From Rhodoferax fermentans (GTDB lineage: Bacteria; Pseudomonadota; Gammaproteobacteria; Burkholderiales; Burkholderiaceae_C), in assembly GCF_002017865.1 (NCBI RefSeq), contig NZ_MTJN01000002.1, positions 3,906,001 to 3,970,000 on the forward strand: 64,000 nucleotides of DNA, written 5' to 3'. The notes under the pieces are model-generated. The model saw only the letters and a list, made by a program, of their open reading frames with translations. It ran no database searches and was not told the origin of the DNA. Made by a program: the position numbers and the translations under genes. Below, one piece after another: positions 1 to 8,136 of the stretch. Numbering within the stretch: position 1 is the first letter of the stretch; every line of letters begins with the position of its first letter.

Positions 1-297
1 GCCCTGCTCACCGGCGGTCGACGCGACTTGTCTTACGACCTGGAAATGCCGGTACCAGTGCGGTGGGCGCGCCGTGCCGAGCGCACCGCGACCCATACGC
101 CCGCAGGCTGGACGATCAGTGCACTCAATGACCACCACGCCTACCTGCGTTATGACCCGGCCAGCGCAGCCCCGGCAGTCGGCGACCGAGTGGCCCTGGG
201 CATCTCCCATCCCTGCACCACGTTTGACAAATGGCGCTGGCTGCCGCTGGTTGACGACAATGAATCAGTCATTGAAGGCCTTCGCACCCATTTTTGA
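1..297 (+). CDS. D-serine deaminase-like / alanine racemase-fold amino acid deaminase, C-terminal part
   Basis: The reading frame is open from the first base of the window, so only the last 98 residues are present and the start lies outside. The tail contains GISHPCTTFDKWR and a LPLVDD stretch near the end. These are typical of the C-terminal D-serine dehydratase-like domain that follows an alanine-racemase-type PLP barrel; in that family the His and Cys of such a motif bind zinc. The expected reaction is PLP-dependent deamination of a D-amino acid such as D-serine. An RpiR regulator starts 7 bases after the stop, followed by a D-aminoacylase gene, so a D-amino-acid catabolic locus is likely. 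Substrate specificity cannot be read from this fragment. Confidence 0.72.
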   Translation, partial: ALLTGGRRDLSYDLEMPVPVRWARRAERTATHTPAGWTISALNDHHAYLRYDPASAAPAVGDRVALGISHPCTTFDKWRWLPLVDDNESVIEGLRTHF

Positions 298-304
298 ATT
301 CACC

Positions 305-1246
305 ATGTCTACCCCATTCTCAACCAGCTTGCTGCAACAACTGCGCGAGCGCCAACCTGACCTGCCAGAAGCACAACGCAACGTGGTACGCCTGATACTG
401 GATAACCCGCGCACCGCCGTTGTGGCAACAGTAGAGCAACTGGCTCAGCAGGCGGGCGTGTCCATGCCCACCATCGTGCGCACCTGCCGCAGCTTTGGCC
501 ACGACTCTGTGCGGGGATTTATGGTCGCGCTGGCCCAGGACCTGGCTGTGACCGGGTCCCACCTGCACCGCAGCGTACAGGCCGACGACAGCGCCCGAGA
601 TGTCGCCAGCAAAATCGTCCACGCTGCGGTGTCATCCCTCACCGAACTGGGTCGTGCCATCAACACCGATCTGCTGGACCAGGTGGCAGATCGGCTGGCG
701 CAGGCGCGCCGCATCGACTGCTATTCGGTTGGGGCCGCCTCCACGTTCATGGCCAACGAATTGCAAAGCCGTCTCTTTCGCCTGGGCCGCACGGCCAACG
801 CCATCTTCGATGCACACCAACAACTGGTATCGGCCAGCACGCTCGGGCCAGACGGTGTGGCTTTTGTCATCTCGCATGTCGGCCGTATGCCCTACACCGT
901 GGAAGCAGCACGTTTCGCCCGCACGCAGGGTGCCACCGTGGTCGCACTGACCCAGCCCGGGACACCCTTGGCCGAAGCAGCCGATCTGGTACTTGCGGTC
1001 TCTGTTCCCCAGGATGCAGTAATGCGTGTGGGCACAGAGGCCTATCTGGCGCATCTGGTCGTGATTGAGATCCTGATGGTTCGCCTGGCCCAGAGGCTCG
1101 GCCCGTTGGTCACGCGCGATCTGCAACAGTTCAAACAGTTGTTACACAAACATGGCTTTGACAGCGCCGAATACGCTGGTGCTGTTGGCAGCGTAACGGG
1201 CAATCCGCAAGGGGCTGCCTCGTGCGACCCAGCGACCAGGGAATGA
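305..1246 (+). CDS. RpiR (MurR/RpiR) family transcriptional regulator
   Basis: The 313-residue protein has the two-domain layout of RpiR regulators. An N-terminal helix-turn-helix domain covers about residues 1-77, with the recognition region around QLAQQAGVSMPTIVR. A C-terminal SIS sugar-phosphate-binding domain covers about residues 125-265, with IDCYSVGAAS and VAFVISHVGR segments. The ATG at 305 is preferred because an upstream extension in this frame would overlap the preceding deaminase gene. The next gene starts one base after this stop, so the regulator and the D-aminoacylase are probably co-transcribed. In related bacteria such regulators control D-amino-acid or amino-sugar genes; the effector here is unknown. 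Confidence 0.88.
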   Translation: MSTPFSTSLLQQLRERQPDLPEAQRNVVRLILDNPRTAVVATVEQLAQQAGVSMPTIVRTCRSFGHDSVRGFMVALAQDLAVTGSHLHRSVQADDSARDVASKIVHAAVSSLTELGRAINTDLLDQVADRLAQARRIDCYSVGAASTFMANELQSRLFRLGRTANAIFDAHQQLVSASTLGPDGVAFVISHVGRMPYTVEAARFARTQGATVVALTQPGTPLAEAADLVLAVSVPQDAVMRVGTEAYLAHLVVIEILMVRLAQRLGPLVTRDLQQFKQLLHKHGFDSAEYAGAVGSVTGNPQGAASCDPATRE

Positions 1247-1247
1247 C

Positions 1248-2720
1248 ATGGCACACGCAACACTTCTGAAAAACGGACTCATTGTGGACGGCTCGCTGGG
1301 GCCAGGCTGGGTCGGTGACCTGCTGATGGCCGGTGAACGCATCGTGGCACTGGCCGCGCCAGGGCAAATTACCCCGGCAACACTGGTTGCAATCGACCAC
1401 CTCACCGAGGTTGACTGCACCGACCGCGTGATCGCACCCGGCTTCATCGACGTCCACACCCACGACGACGCCGCTGTACTGGACGCCCCCGCCATGTTGC
1501 CCAAGCTGTCACAAGGCATCACCACGGTGATTGTTGGCAACTGCGGCATCTCGCTGGCGCCGGTGGTGACACACACGCCTGCAGCTCCGCTGTCCCTGCT
1601 CGGCAATCGGCAGTTCTGCCACGCCAGCATGGCGCATTACGCCCAAGCGGTGGACGCTGCACGACCTGCCGTGAATGTGGCCGCGCTGATCGGTCATACC
1701 GCTCTGCGCATGCGCCACATGGCCGACTTGAGTCGTGCCGCCACGGCCGAGGAACGGGTCGCCATGGCCGCAGCCATGCAGGAAGCCATGGATGCGGGGG
1801 CACTCGGGCTGTCATCGGGCATCTTCTACAGCGAGGCCTATGCCGCCGACCAGGAGGAACTGGTGGCGGTGGCCACGGTGGCCGCGCGCAACGGTGGCGT
1901 GTATGCAACCCACATCCGCGACGAGTTGGCGGGCATCCTGCCAGCGCTCCAGGAGGCGGCACTCACAGCACGGCAGTCGGGCCTGCCCTTGGTCTTGTCA
2001 CACCACAAATGCGCCGGCCCGGCCAACTGGGGCCGAACGCGCGAAACCCTGCCCTTGATCGACAGCCTGGCCCGCAACCAGGAAATCGGCATGGACGTGT
2101 ACCCCTATACCGCGGGCTCCACGGTGCTGCGCGAGGATCTGGTGGACGGTGTCATCGACATTCTGATCACCAACAGCCAACCGCACCCGGAGATGGGCGG
2201 CCGTTACCTGGCCGATATCGCAAAACAATGGTGCGTGACGCAGCAAGAGGCCGCACTGCGACTCAAACCGGGCGGAGCCTGCTATTTCCAGATGCGTGAA
2301 GATGACGTGGCGCGTGTGATTGCACACCCCCTGTCCATGATCGGTTCAGACGGCCTACCCCATGACGAACGCCCGCACCCACGCTTATGGGGTGCCTTCC
2401 CGAGGGTGCTGGCCAGCTACTGGCGTGACAAGGGTGTATTGCGGCTCGAAGAGGCCGTGCACAAAATGACCGGCCTGTCGGCCCAGCGTTTCCGCTTGGG
2501 CGGACGAGGCCTGCTGCAGGCAGGTCACTATGCCGACGTGGTGGTCTTTGATCCGGTTCAGGTGCGGGACATGGCCACGTTCGAGCAACCCCAGCAGTTC
2601 AGCGAAGGCATCGAGCAGGTCTGGGTAAATGGTAGTTCCAGCTACACCAAGGCCGGGCGGGCCAGCGGCCTGCGCGCTGGACGCTTTGTGCATCGCGGCA
2701 GCCAGCCCGCTGCACGTTGA
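1248..2720 (+). CDS. N-acyl-D-amino-acid deacylase (D-aminoacylase), amidohydrolase superfamily
   Basis: A 490-residue metal-dependent amidohydrolase. The metal-site HTH motif lies at H70/H72 within GFIDVHTHDD. A cysteine ligand equivalent is C99 in GNCGIS. Further conserved residues appear in ATHIRDE, LSHHK and GSDGLPHD. This set matches the zinc site and catalytic aspartate of characterised D-aminoacylases. The reaction is hydrolysis of N-acyl-D-amino acids to a D-amino acid and a carboxylate in the cytoplasm. The product would feed the D-serine deaminase-like enzyme encoded just upstream. The ATG follows the regulator stop by one base, which suggests translational coupling. The length is normal for the family. 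Confidence 0.9.
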   Translation: MAHATLLKNGLIVDGSLGPGWVGDLLMAGERIVALAAPGQITPATLVAIDHLTEVDCTDRVIAPGFIDVHTHDDAAVLDAPAMLPKLSQGITTVIVGNCGISLAPVVTHTPAAPLSLLGNRQFCHASMAHYAQAVDAARPAVNVAALIGHTALRMRHMADLSRAATAEERVAMAAAMQEAMDAGALGLSSGIFYSEAYAADQEELVAVATVAARNGGVYATHIRDELAGILPALQEAALTARQSGLPLVLSHHKCAGPANWGRTRETLPLIDSLARNQEIGMDVYPYTAGSTVLREDLVDGVIDILITNSQPHPEMGGRYLADIAKQWCVTQQEAALRLKPGGACYFQMREDDVARVIAHPLSMIGSDGLPHDERPHPRLWGAFPRVLASYWRDKGVLRLEEAVHKMTGLSAQRFRLGGRGLLQAGHYADVVVFDPVQVRDMATFEQPQQFSEGIEQVWVNGSSSYTKAGRASGLRAGRFVHRGSQPAAR

Positions 2721-2729
2721 GCGCAACCT

Positions 2730-2760
2730 CCTGGCGACGGGTCGTGGCCCCGCCGCCAGG
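2730..2760. terminator. Weak hairpin after the D-aminoacylase gene
   Basis: Inverted arms CCTGGCG (2730-2736) and CGCCAGG (2754-2760) enclose a GC-rich 17-base loop 10 bases after the stop codon. There is no T-run, so it is only a possible 3' end structure. Confidence 0.3.
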
Positions 2761-2766
2761 GAAGGT

Positions 2767-2866
2767 GCAATGCAAACTTGGTATGCGTGAGAGCAAGAAC
2801 ACCTCTCAAATGTTTGCTTTTGTGCGATCAAGTGCATATAGAATGCACCCCGGGTGTTTGCATTGC
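2767..2866. repeat. 11-bp perfect inverted repeat bracketing the nhaD promoter
   Basis: The sequence GCAATGCAAAC at 2767-2777 recurs as its exact reverse complement at 2856-2866. The two arms flank the predicted -35/-10 region. A second, smaller inverted repeat (GTGCAT at 2832-2837, ATGCAC at 2843-2848) overlaps the -10. These could be regulator sites; the regulator is unknown. Confidence 0.45.
2814..2842 (+). promoter_or_regulatory. Sigma70-like promoter for nhaD
   Basis: TTGCTT (2814-2819), a 17-base spacer and TATAGA (2837-2842) form a reasonable housekeeping promoter. It would start transcription near 2849 and give a 5' leader of about 78 bases before the nhaD ATG. This is a visual match only. 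Confidence 0.5.
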
Positions 2867-2926
2867 GTGTTGTGATGTAGCAGGTTTTTAGCGCTGGTCG
2901 GGCCGCCACGCGGAGCAACTTCGACC

Positions 2927-4240
2927 ATGTCTCTTGTACCCCAAACCGTCGCCCTGGTGGCCCCGGCTCTGATTGCCGTTTTTGTGGTGGCCTACGCGGC
3001 CATTGCACTGGAACACCCTCTCAAAATCAACAAATCGGGCTCAGCCCTGGTCGGCGCCGGCCTGATGTGGACGCTGTATGCCCTGTCGATGGGTGACCAC
3101 CATCTGGTGGGTGAACAGCTCAGTGAGTCGCTCATGAGCACGGCACAGATCGTGTTCTTTCTGATGGGGGCGATGACGATTGTGGAGGTGGTGGACGCCC
3201 ACAACGGTTTTGAAGTGATCACCTCGCGCATCAAGACCGCCAAACTGTCCACCTTGATGTGGCTGGTGGGTTTTGTCACATTCTTTCTGAGCGCCATTCT
3301 TGACAACCTGACCACCACCATCGTGATGATTTCACTGATGCGCAAGCTGCTGGCCAAACGGGAAGACCGCCTGTTTTTCGCCGGCATCATCGTGATTGCG
3401 GCCAACTCTGGCGGCGCCTGGTCACCGATTGGTGACGTGACCACCACCATGCTGTGGATTGGCGGGCAGATCACCAGCCTGGCGATCATCCAGGGGGTAT
3501 TGCTGCCCTCCTTGGTGAGCCTGCTGGTGCCACTGGCGATCGTCTCTTACGTGCTGCGTGGCCGCGCTGCAGTCGCACCGGCCAAGGTGGCTTCGGCGGC
3601 CGGCTTACACACCACACAGTTTGAACGCAACCTGATGTTTTTCCTGGGCCTGGGTATTCTGGTGGCGGTACCGGCGTTCAAGACACTCACCCATTTGCCA
3701 CCGTTCCTGGGCATCTTGTTTGGCCTGGGGCTGTTGTGGGTGGTGGGTGACATCGTGCATCGCCGCAAGGAAGATGACGCCAAACACCATTTCACGCTGG
3801 TCCATGCCCTGAGCAAGATCGACATGGGCTCGCTGGTGTTTTTCATCGGCATTTTGCTGGCGGTGGCCACACTGGAACACACCCATGTGTTGACCTCGCT
3901 GGCTCAGTGGCTGGGCCAGGCCGTGGGGCGCCAGGACATCATTGTGATGATCATCGGCCTGGCCAGCGCCATTGTTGACAACGTGCCGCTGGTGGCCGCG
4001 TCCATGGGCATGTACAGCCTGGAGCAGTTCCCGCAGGACCACTTCTTCTGGGAGTTCCTGGCCTACTGCGCTGGCACCGGTGGCTCGATCCTGATCATTG
4101 GCTCAGCCGCTGGTGTCGCCGCCATGGGGCTAGAAAAGATCCAGTTTTTCTGGTATCTCAAGAAAATCGGTGCTCTGGCTCTGGTGGGTTATCTGGCCGG
4201 CGCCGGGGTCTATCTGTTGCAGTACCAACTGATGCATTGA
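2927..4240 (+). CDS. nhaD: Na+/H+ antiporter, NhaD family
   Basis: A 437-residue inner-membrane protein with about 11-13 hydrophobic segments. It shows features of the NhaD branch of the ion transporter superfamily: paired half-repeats with buried polar helices AILDNLTTTIVMISL (about residue 125) and ASAIVDNVPLVAASMGMY (about residue 345), plus a SGGAWSPIGDVTTTM loop. It should exchange cytoplasmic Na+ or Li+ for external protons and support salt and alkaline pH tolerance. The ATG at 2927 is preceded by a weak GGAG at 2912-2915. It stands alone with its own promoter region; the next gene, also a cation exchanger, follows 160 bases later on the same strand. Confidence 0.9.
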   Translation: MSLVPQTVALVAPALIAVFVVAYAAIALEHPLKINKSGSALVGAGLMWTLYALSMGDHHLVGEQLSESLMSTAQIVFFLMGAMTIVEVVDAHNGFEVITSRIKTAKLSTLMWLVGFVTFFLSAILDNLTTTIVMISLMRKLLAKREDRLFFAGIIVIAANSGGAWSPIGDVTTTMLWIGGQITSLAIIQGVLLPSLVSLLVPLAIVSYVLRGRAAVAPAKVASAAGLHTTQFERNLMFFLGLGILVAVPAFKTLTHLPPFLGILFGLGLLWVVGDIVHRRKEDDAKHHFTLVHALSKIDMGSLVFFIGILLAVATLEHTHVLTSLAQWLGQAVGRQDIIVMIIGLASAIVDNVPLVAASMGMYSLEQFPQDHFFWEFLAYCAGTGGSILIIGSAAGVAAMGLEKIQFFWYLKKIGALALVGYLAGAGVYLLQYQLMH

Positions 4241-4403
4241 GGCCAAAGGCATCGCTTGGCGGGTGCCACGCCCGCTGAGCTTGGGTCGTGTGCGGCCTGC
4301 AGCACAGACAAGGAGCTGGTGCACGGCCAACATATGTCATGACAACATCCCGAGCATCCATCACAAACAGGCGTGACGCAGTCGACTACGGGGCCAATCT
4401 GTG

Positions 4404-5441
4404 ATGATGAGTCCGGTGAGCGTGATCTGGTTTCAGTTTGCGCTATGCGCCATTCTGATCGGTGTGGCAGGCTACCAACTGTCGCTCTACGGTGATGTCA
4501 TCGCCCGACGCACAGGCATGTCTGGCAGTTGGGTGGGGTTGGCCTTGTTGGCGACCGTCACATCCCTGCCTGAACTGGCGACGGGCATCAGCAGCGTGAC
4601 CGTGGCCAACGCACCCAACCTGGCAGTGGGAGACGCCTTGGGCAGCTGTGTGGTCAACCTGGTGTTTCTGGTGGTGATCGACACACTGTTTCGCAAAGAA
4701 CCCCTCTGGCCTCGTGCCGGGCAAGGTCATGTGCTGGCCGCAGCCTTTGGTGTGCTGATGCTGGGTTTTACCCTGGTCAGCCTGTTGATGAGCCAGGTGA
4801 CACCACCTCAAGCGTCTGTGCTCAGCTCAGTTCTCACCCCTTTGGGCTTTGGTTTGACCACGCTGGTGTTGCTCGGTCTGTACCTGGTGGCGATGCGCAC
4901 CGTGTTTGCCTATGAGCGAGACCATGCGGTTCCAAAGACGGCCACTCTGGACGACCAACTGCCAACACTGCGCACGGCCTTGATACGCTTTGCCATCGCT
5001 GCCTTCGTGGTGGCCGGCGCGGGGGTGTGGTTGCCGTTTGTGGCCACCGACCTGGCCAACGTCATGGCCTGGAACAAGTCCTTTGTTGGCAGCTTGTTTG
5101 TTGCCCTGGCCACCTCTTTGCCGGAGCTGGCGGTGACCCTGTCTGCCCTGCGCCTCGGGGCGCTGGACATGGCGATTGGCAACTTGCTGGGCAGCAACTT
5201 GTTTAATGTGCTCATCATCGCGGTGGATGATCTGTTTTACCGCCCCGGTGTCTTGCTTGCCAATGTGTCCCCCGTGCATGCTGTCACCGCCGCCTCGGCC
5301 ATCACCATGACCGGATTGGCCCTGGTGGGGCTGTTTTTCAAACCCGGAGGACGCGTGTTGCGCGCCATGAGCTGGATCAGCCTGGGCCTGGTGTGTATGT
5401 ATTTGCTCAACACCTACGTGCTGTTCCTGTTTGGCGAGTAG
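4404..5441 (+). CDS. Na+/Ca2+ exchanger (CaCA) family integral membrane protein
   Basis: About 345 residues with ten predicted transmembrane helices in two homologous halves. The first alpha repeat carries TSLPELATG near residue 50 and GDALGSCVVN. The second carries TSLPELAVTLSALRLG and GNLLGSNLFN near residues 233-265. These glutamate-containing repeats form the cation site in CaCA exchangers, so Ca2+ or another cation is probably extruded against Na+ or H+. GTG 4401, ATG 4404 and ATG 4407 are consecutive in-frame codons; I cannot decide between them, and a GGGG stretch lies at 4390-4393. It follows nhaD, so the pair may be a cation homeostasis unit. Confidence 0.87.
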   Translation: MMSPVSVIWFQFALCAILIGVAGYQLSLYGDVIARRTGMSGSWVGLALLATVTSLPELATGISSVTVANAPNLAVGDALGSCVVNLVFLVVIDTLFRKEPLWPRAGQGHVLAAAFGVLMLGFTLVSLLMSQVTPPQASVLSSVLTPLGFGLTTLVLLGLYLVAMRTVFAYERDHAVPKTATLDDQLPTLRTALIRFAIAAFVVAGAGVWLPFVATDLANVMAWNKSFVGSLFVALATSLPELAVTLSALRLGALDMAIGNLLGSNLFNVLIIAVDDLFYRPGVLLANVSPVHAVTAASAITMTGLALVGLFFKPGGRVLRAMSWISLGLVCMYLLNTYVLFLFGE

Positions 5442-5669
5442 GCCAGCAACCTCATAGGTAACATCACCTGCATGCGCGCAACAAGTTGCACCTGGTTGAT
5501 GAAGTCCAAGGCAAAAAGGGCGTGCTAAAAACCAAGTCGCCGACACCAAATAGCGGTACGGGCCGCGCCAGGACAATCCGGCAACGGCAGGCCAACGCGC
5601 CTGACCTAAACTTGGCCAACGCCATGAATGGCTCACAGCTGAGCTGTTCAGCGCGAAAAGAGGTTTGTT

Positions 5670-6557
5670 GTGAATGTGGTGATGTATCTGGTTTGCTTGC
5701 TGGCTTGGGGTTTGAACTTCATTGCCATCAAGATTCAGGGCCAGAACGTCCCGCTGGAACAGTCTCTGCTGTACCGCTTGGCCTTCACCGCGATGGTTTT
5801 CATCGCACTGGTCACTTTCCTGAAACCGGGCGGCAAACCCGGGCGCAAGGACTGGAGTTATCTGGCGGCTTTTGGTGTGCTGAACCTGTCGATGAGTTAC
5901 CTGCTGCTGTACTACGCCACCACCTGGATTTCGGCGGCGCTGGTCACGCTGGTGTTTTCGCTCAAAACCATCGGCACACCGCTGGCCTTGCGGCTATTCC
6001 TGAAACAGGACTTGCATCCCACGGTGCTGGTTGGCGGGCTGATCGGTGTCTGCGGTGTGGGCCTGGTGTTGTACCCCATGCTGGGGCAGACGATGACTGG
6101 CGCGGCATGGACTGGTCTCGGTTTTGCCGTGTTGGGGATGTTGCTGACCTCGGTCGGGGATGCCTGCTCGGCACGCAATGCACGCGTTGGCATCCACCCA
6201 TTGCGCGCGAACGCCATCGGCTTTTGCGTGGCCACGGTGTTATTGGCGGTGCTGTGTGCCTTTCAGGGACAGCGTTGGCAATTCGACATGTCGGCACGCT
6301 ACGTGGGTGCCCTGCTCTACCTGACGTTGGTGGCATCCTGCCTTGCCTGGTTGTTCTACCTCAAGCTGGTGGAGCGCATCGGCGCTGCCGCCAGCAGCTA
6401 CATGGTGGCGCTGTTTCCAGCGGTGGGTGGCATTGGGTCGGTGGTCATTGGTGAATCGGAACCGACCCTTTATCTGGTTGTAGGTTGCCTGGTCAGTTGT
6501 ATCGGGGCGACCATCGCCTTGGGCGGAGGTCACCTTCTCGCTTATGCGCGGCGGTAA
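5670..6557 (+). CDS. DMT superfamily permease (EamA domains)
   Basis: A 295-residue polytopic membrane protein made of two EamA repeats of five helices each. The N-terminal repeat begins VVMYLVCLLAWGLNFIAIK and the second follows about residue 145. Family members export amino acids, metabolites or drugs; nothing in the sequence fixes the substrate. The GTG at 5670 is chosen because AAGAGG ends 7 bases upstream of it. A strong hairpin follows 18 bases after the stop and separates the gene from the convergent efflux operon. Confidence 0.85.
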   Translation: MNVVMYLVCLLAWGLNFIAIKIQGQNVPLEQSLLYRLAFTAMVFIALVTFLKPGGKPGRKDWSYLAAFGVLNLSMSYLLLYYATTWISAALVTLVFSLKTIGTPLALRLFLKQDLHPTVLVGGLIGVCGVGLVLYPMLGQTMTGAAWTGLGFAVLGMLLTSVGDACSARNARVGIHPLRANAIGFCVATVLLAVLCAFQGQRWQFDMSARYVGALLYLTLVASCLAWLFYLKLVERIGAAASSYMVALFPAVGGIGSVVIGESEPTLYLVVGCLVSCIGATIALGGGHLLAYARR

Positions 6558-6574
6558 ATGACGAGAGATGTTTA

Positions 6575-6599
6575 ACCCGAGAGAGATACCCTCTCGGGT
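6575..6599. terminator. Bidirectional terminator-like hairpin between convergent genes
   Basis: ACCCGAGAG (6575-6583) pairs perfectly with CTCTCGGGT (6591-6599) around a 7-base loop. It sits between the DMT permease on the plus strand and the efflux operon on the minus strand. No long T-run follows on either side. Confidence 0.55.
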
Positions 6600-6646
6600 C
6601 GTCTACACAGCTGCCGACTTTGACGGCCAACGTGGTCAACAAGCGC

Positions 6647-8128
6647 TCATGGCATGGCCGATGCATCTGGCTGCCAGGCACCAAGTGCCAGCTGTACTTG
6701 GGCAAAACTCTCTATCGCAGTCGCCTGCGCGGTCAAATTATTGCGCTGGGCACGCAGCTGCTGCACCTGATGGTCCAGCGCCAAAGTGCTGGGCTCCAGC
6801 CCGGAGCGGACTCGCACGCCGGTGTATTGGGCCGTGGCGCGGGCGGCTTGCTCGGCTTGTTGTGCGCGTTGCAGCAGCTGCTGGGCTGCGACCCAGCCTC
6901 GCAAGGCAGACTCACTGTCCTCCAGCGCTTTAAGCACGGTTTGCTCCAGGCCGTGCCAAGCGCGTTCGCTGCCTGCCTGCGCCGCGTTGGCCTGGGCTTG
7001 GATACGACCCATGTCGAGCCAGTCCCACTGCAGTACCGGCCCGGCGGCATACCGCAATGCGTTGGCACTGGACAAATCGCCTGCCAATGCGTTGGCGCCC
7101 ACACCCAGGCTGAGGCTCAAGCGTGGCAGGTGCGCGCGCTCTGCCAACACCACGTTCCCCAGGCTGGCGCGCAACAAGGCATCGGCCCGGGCCACATCGG
7201 GTCGATTGGCCAACAGGTCATTGGGCTGCAACAAGCCCGTCGAACTGGGCACCAAGGGCAACTCCGCCGCTGCGATCAGCGTCTGCCAAGCGGCATCCGT
7301 CTGGGTGGGTGCGCGCCCTGTGAGGGTGGCCAATGCGGCCACGCTGACATGCACCAAGGCCTGGGCTTGGGCCTGCTGCGCCCGCACCTGGGCCAGTTCT
7401 GCCGCCACGGCCAGGGCTTCACGTCGATCCGCCAGACCGGCTTGCACACGCGCCTGCATTAGTGTCTGGCGCGGCTCCAAAGCCGCCTGCTCCTCGCCCA
7501 GTTGCAGGAGTTCCTGTTGGTGCAGGCGCAAGCGCACATACTGACGCACTACTTCGGCCTGCAGCAGCGCGGTGACCGCATGGGCCTCGGCACGTGCCGC
7601 ATCTGCCTGGCGTTCGGCCTCCGCCGTGGCGGTGCCGATGCGGCCAAACAGGTCCACTTCCCACGACACCATCTGCCCCACCGTGGCCAGAGACTGCTCG
7701 GGCGGATGTGGCAAACCCTGCAGATAGGGGTCGACCTCTGCGGTGGATAGCTGCACACGCTGAACCTGGGCACTCAAACTGCCTTGCGGTAGGCTGGCCC
7801 GGTCGGCCAGACCGGCTAAAGCGCGCGCTTCCTTGACCGCAGCCAAGGCCGCCTGGCGCTCATGGTTTTGAGCCATGGCCTGCGCCATCAGCGTGTTCAG
7901 ATGCGCGTCGCCCAAGTCTTGCCACCAGTTGCGCGCAGGTGTGCCCAGTCGCAACCCTGCAGCGGCGGCAGCTGGTGTCAGTTGCTGGGTGACACCGATT
8001 TGTTGAGAAACTGCAGGCAGTTGGCTGGCAGGCGCCACACTGGCACAACCGCTGATCAGGACGGACAAAGCGGTCAAGCCAAGCCCGGCGAAGGCGGGCA
8101 AATGAAACCCGTATGAGTAATGCAACAT
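6647..8128 (-). CDS. RND efflux outer membrane lipoprotein, NodT family
   Basis: The 493-residue product begins MLHYSYGFHLPAFAG and has a lipoprotein signal ending in the lipobox LISGC at about residue 26. Two outer-membrane-factor repeats rich in Ala/Gln/Leu coiled coil follow, as in OprM and TolC-like channels. It should form the outer membrane exit duct for the RND pump encoded just upstream. The ATG at 8128 is preferred because it gives the lipobox directly; the frame extends further upstream but into the pump gene. The gap to the pump stop is 8 bases. This is the last gene of a three-gene operon on the minus strand. Confidence 0.92.
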   Translation of the reverse strand: MLHYSYGFHLPAFAGLGLTALSVLISGCASVAPASQLPAVSQQIGVTQQLTPAAAAAGLRLGTPARNWWQDLGDAHLNTLMAQAMAQNHERQAALAAVKEARALAGLADRASLPQGSLSAQVQRVQLSTAEVDPYLQGLPHPPEQSLATVGQMVSWEVDLFGRIGTATAEAERQADAARAEAHAVTALLQAEVVRQYVRLRLHQQELLQLGEEQAALEPRQTLMQARVQAGLADRREALAVAAELAQVRAQQAQAQALVHVSVAALATLTGRAPTQTDAAWQTLIAAAELPLVPSSTGLLQPNDLLANRPDVARADALLRASLGNVVLAERAHLPRLSLSLGVGANALAGDLSSANALRYAAGPVLQWDWLDMGRIQAQANAAQAGSERAWHGLEQTVLKALEDSESALRGWVAAQQLLQRAQQAEQAARATAQYTGVRVRSGLEPSTLALDHQVQQLRAQRNNLTAQATAIESFAQVQLALGAWQPDASAMP

Positions 8129-8136
8129 GGTTTTTC

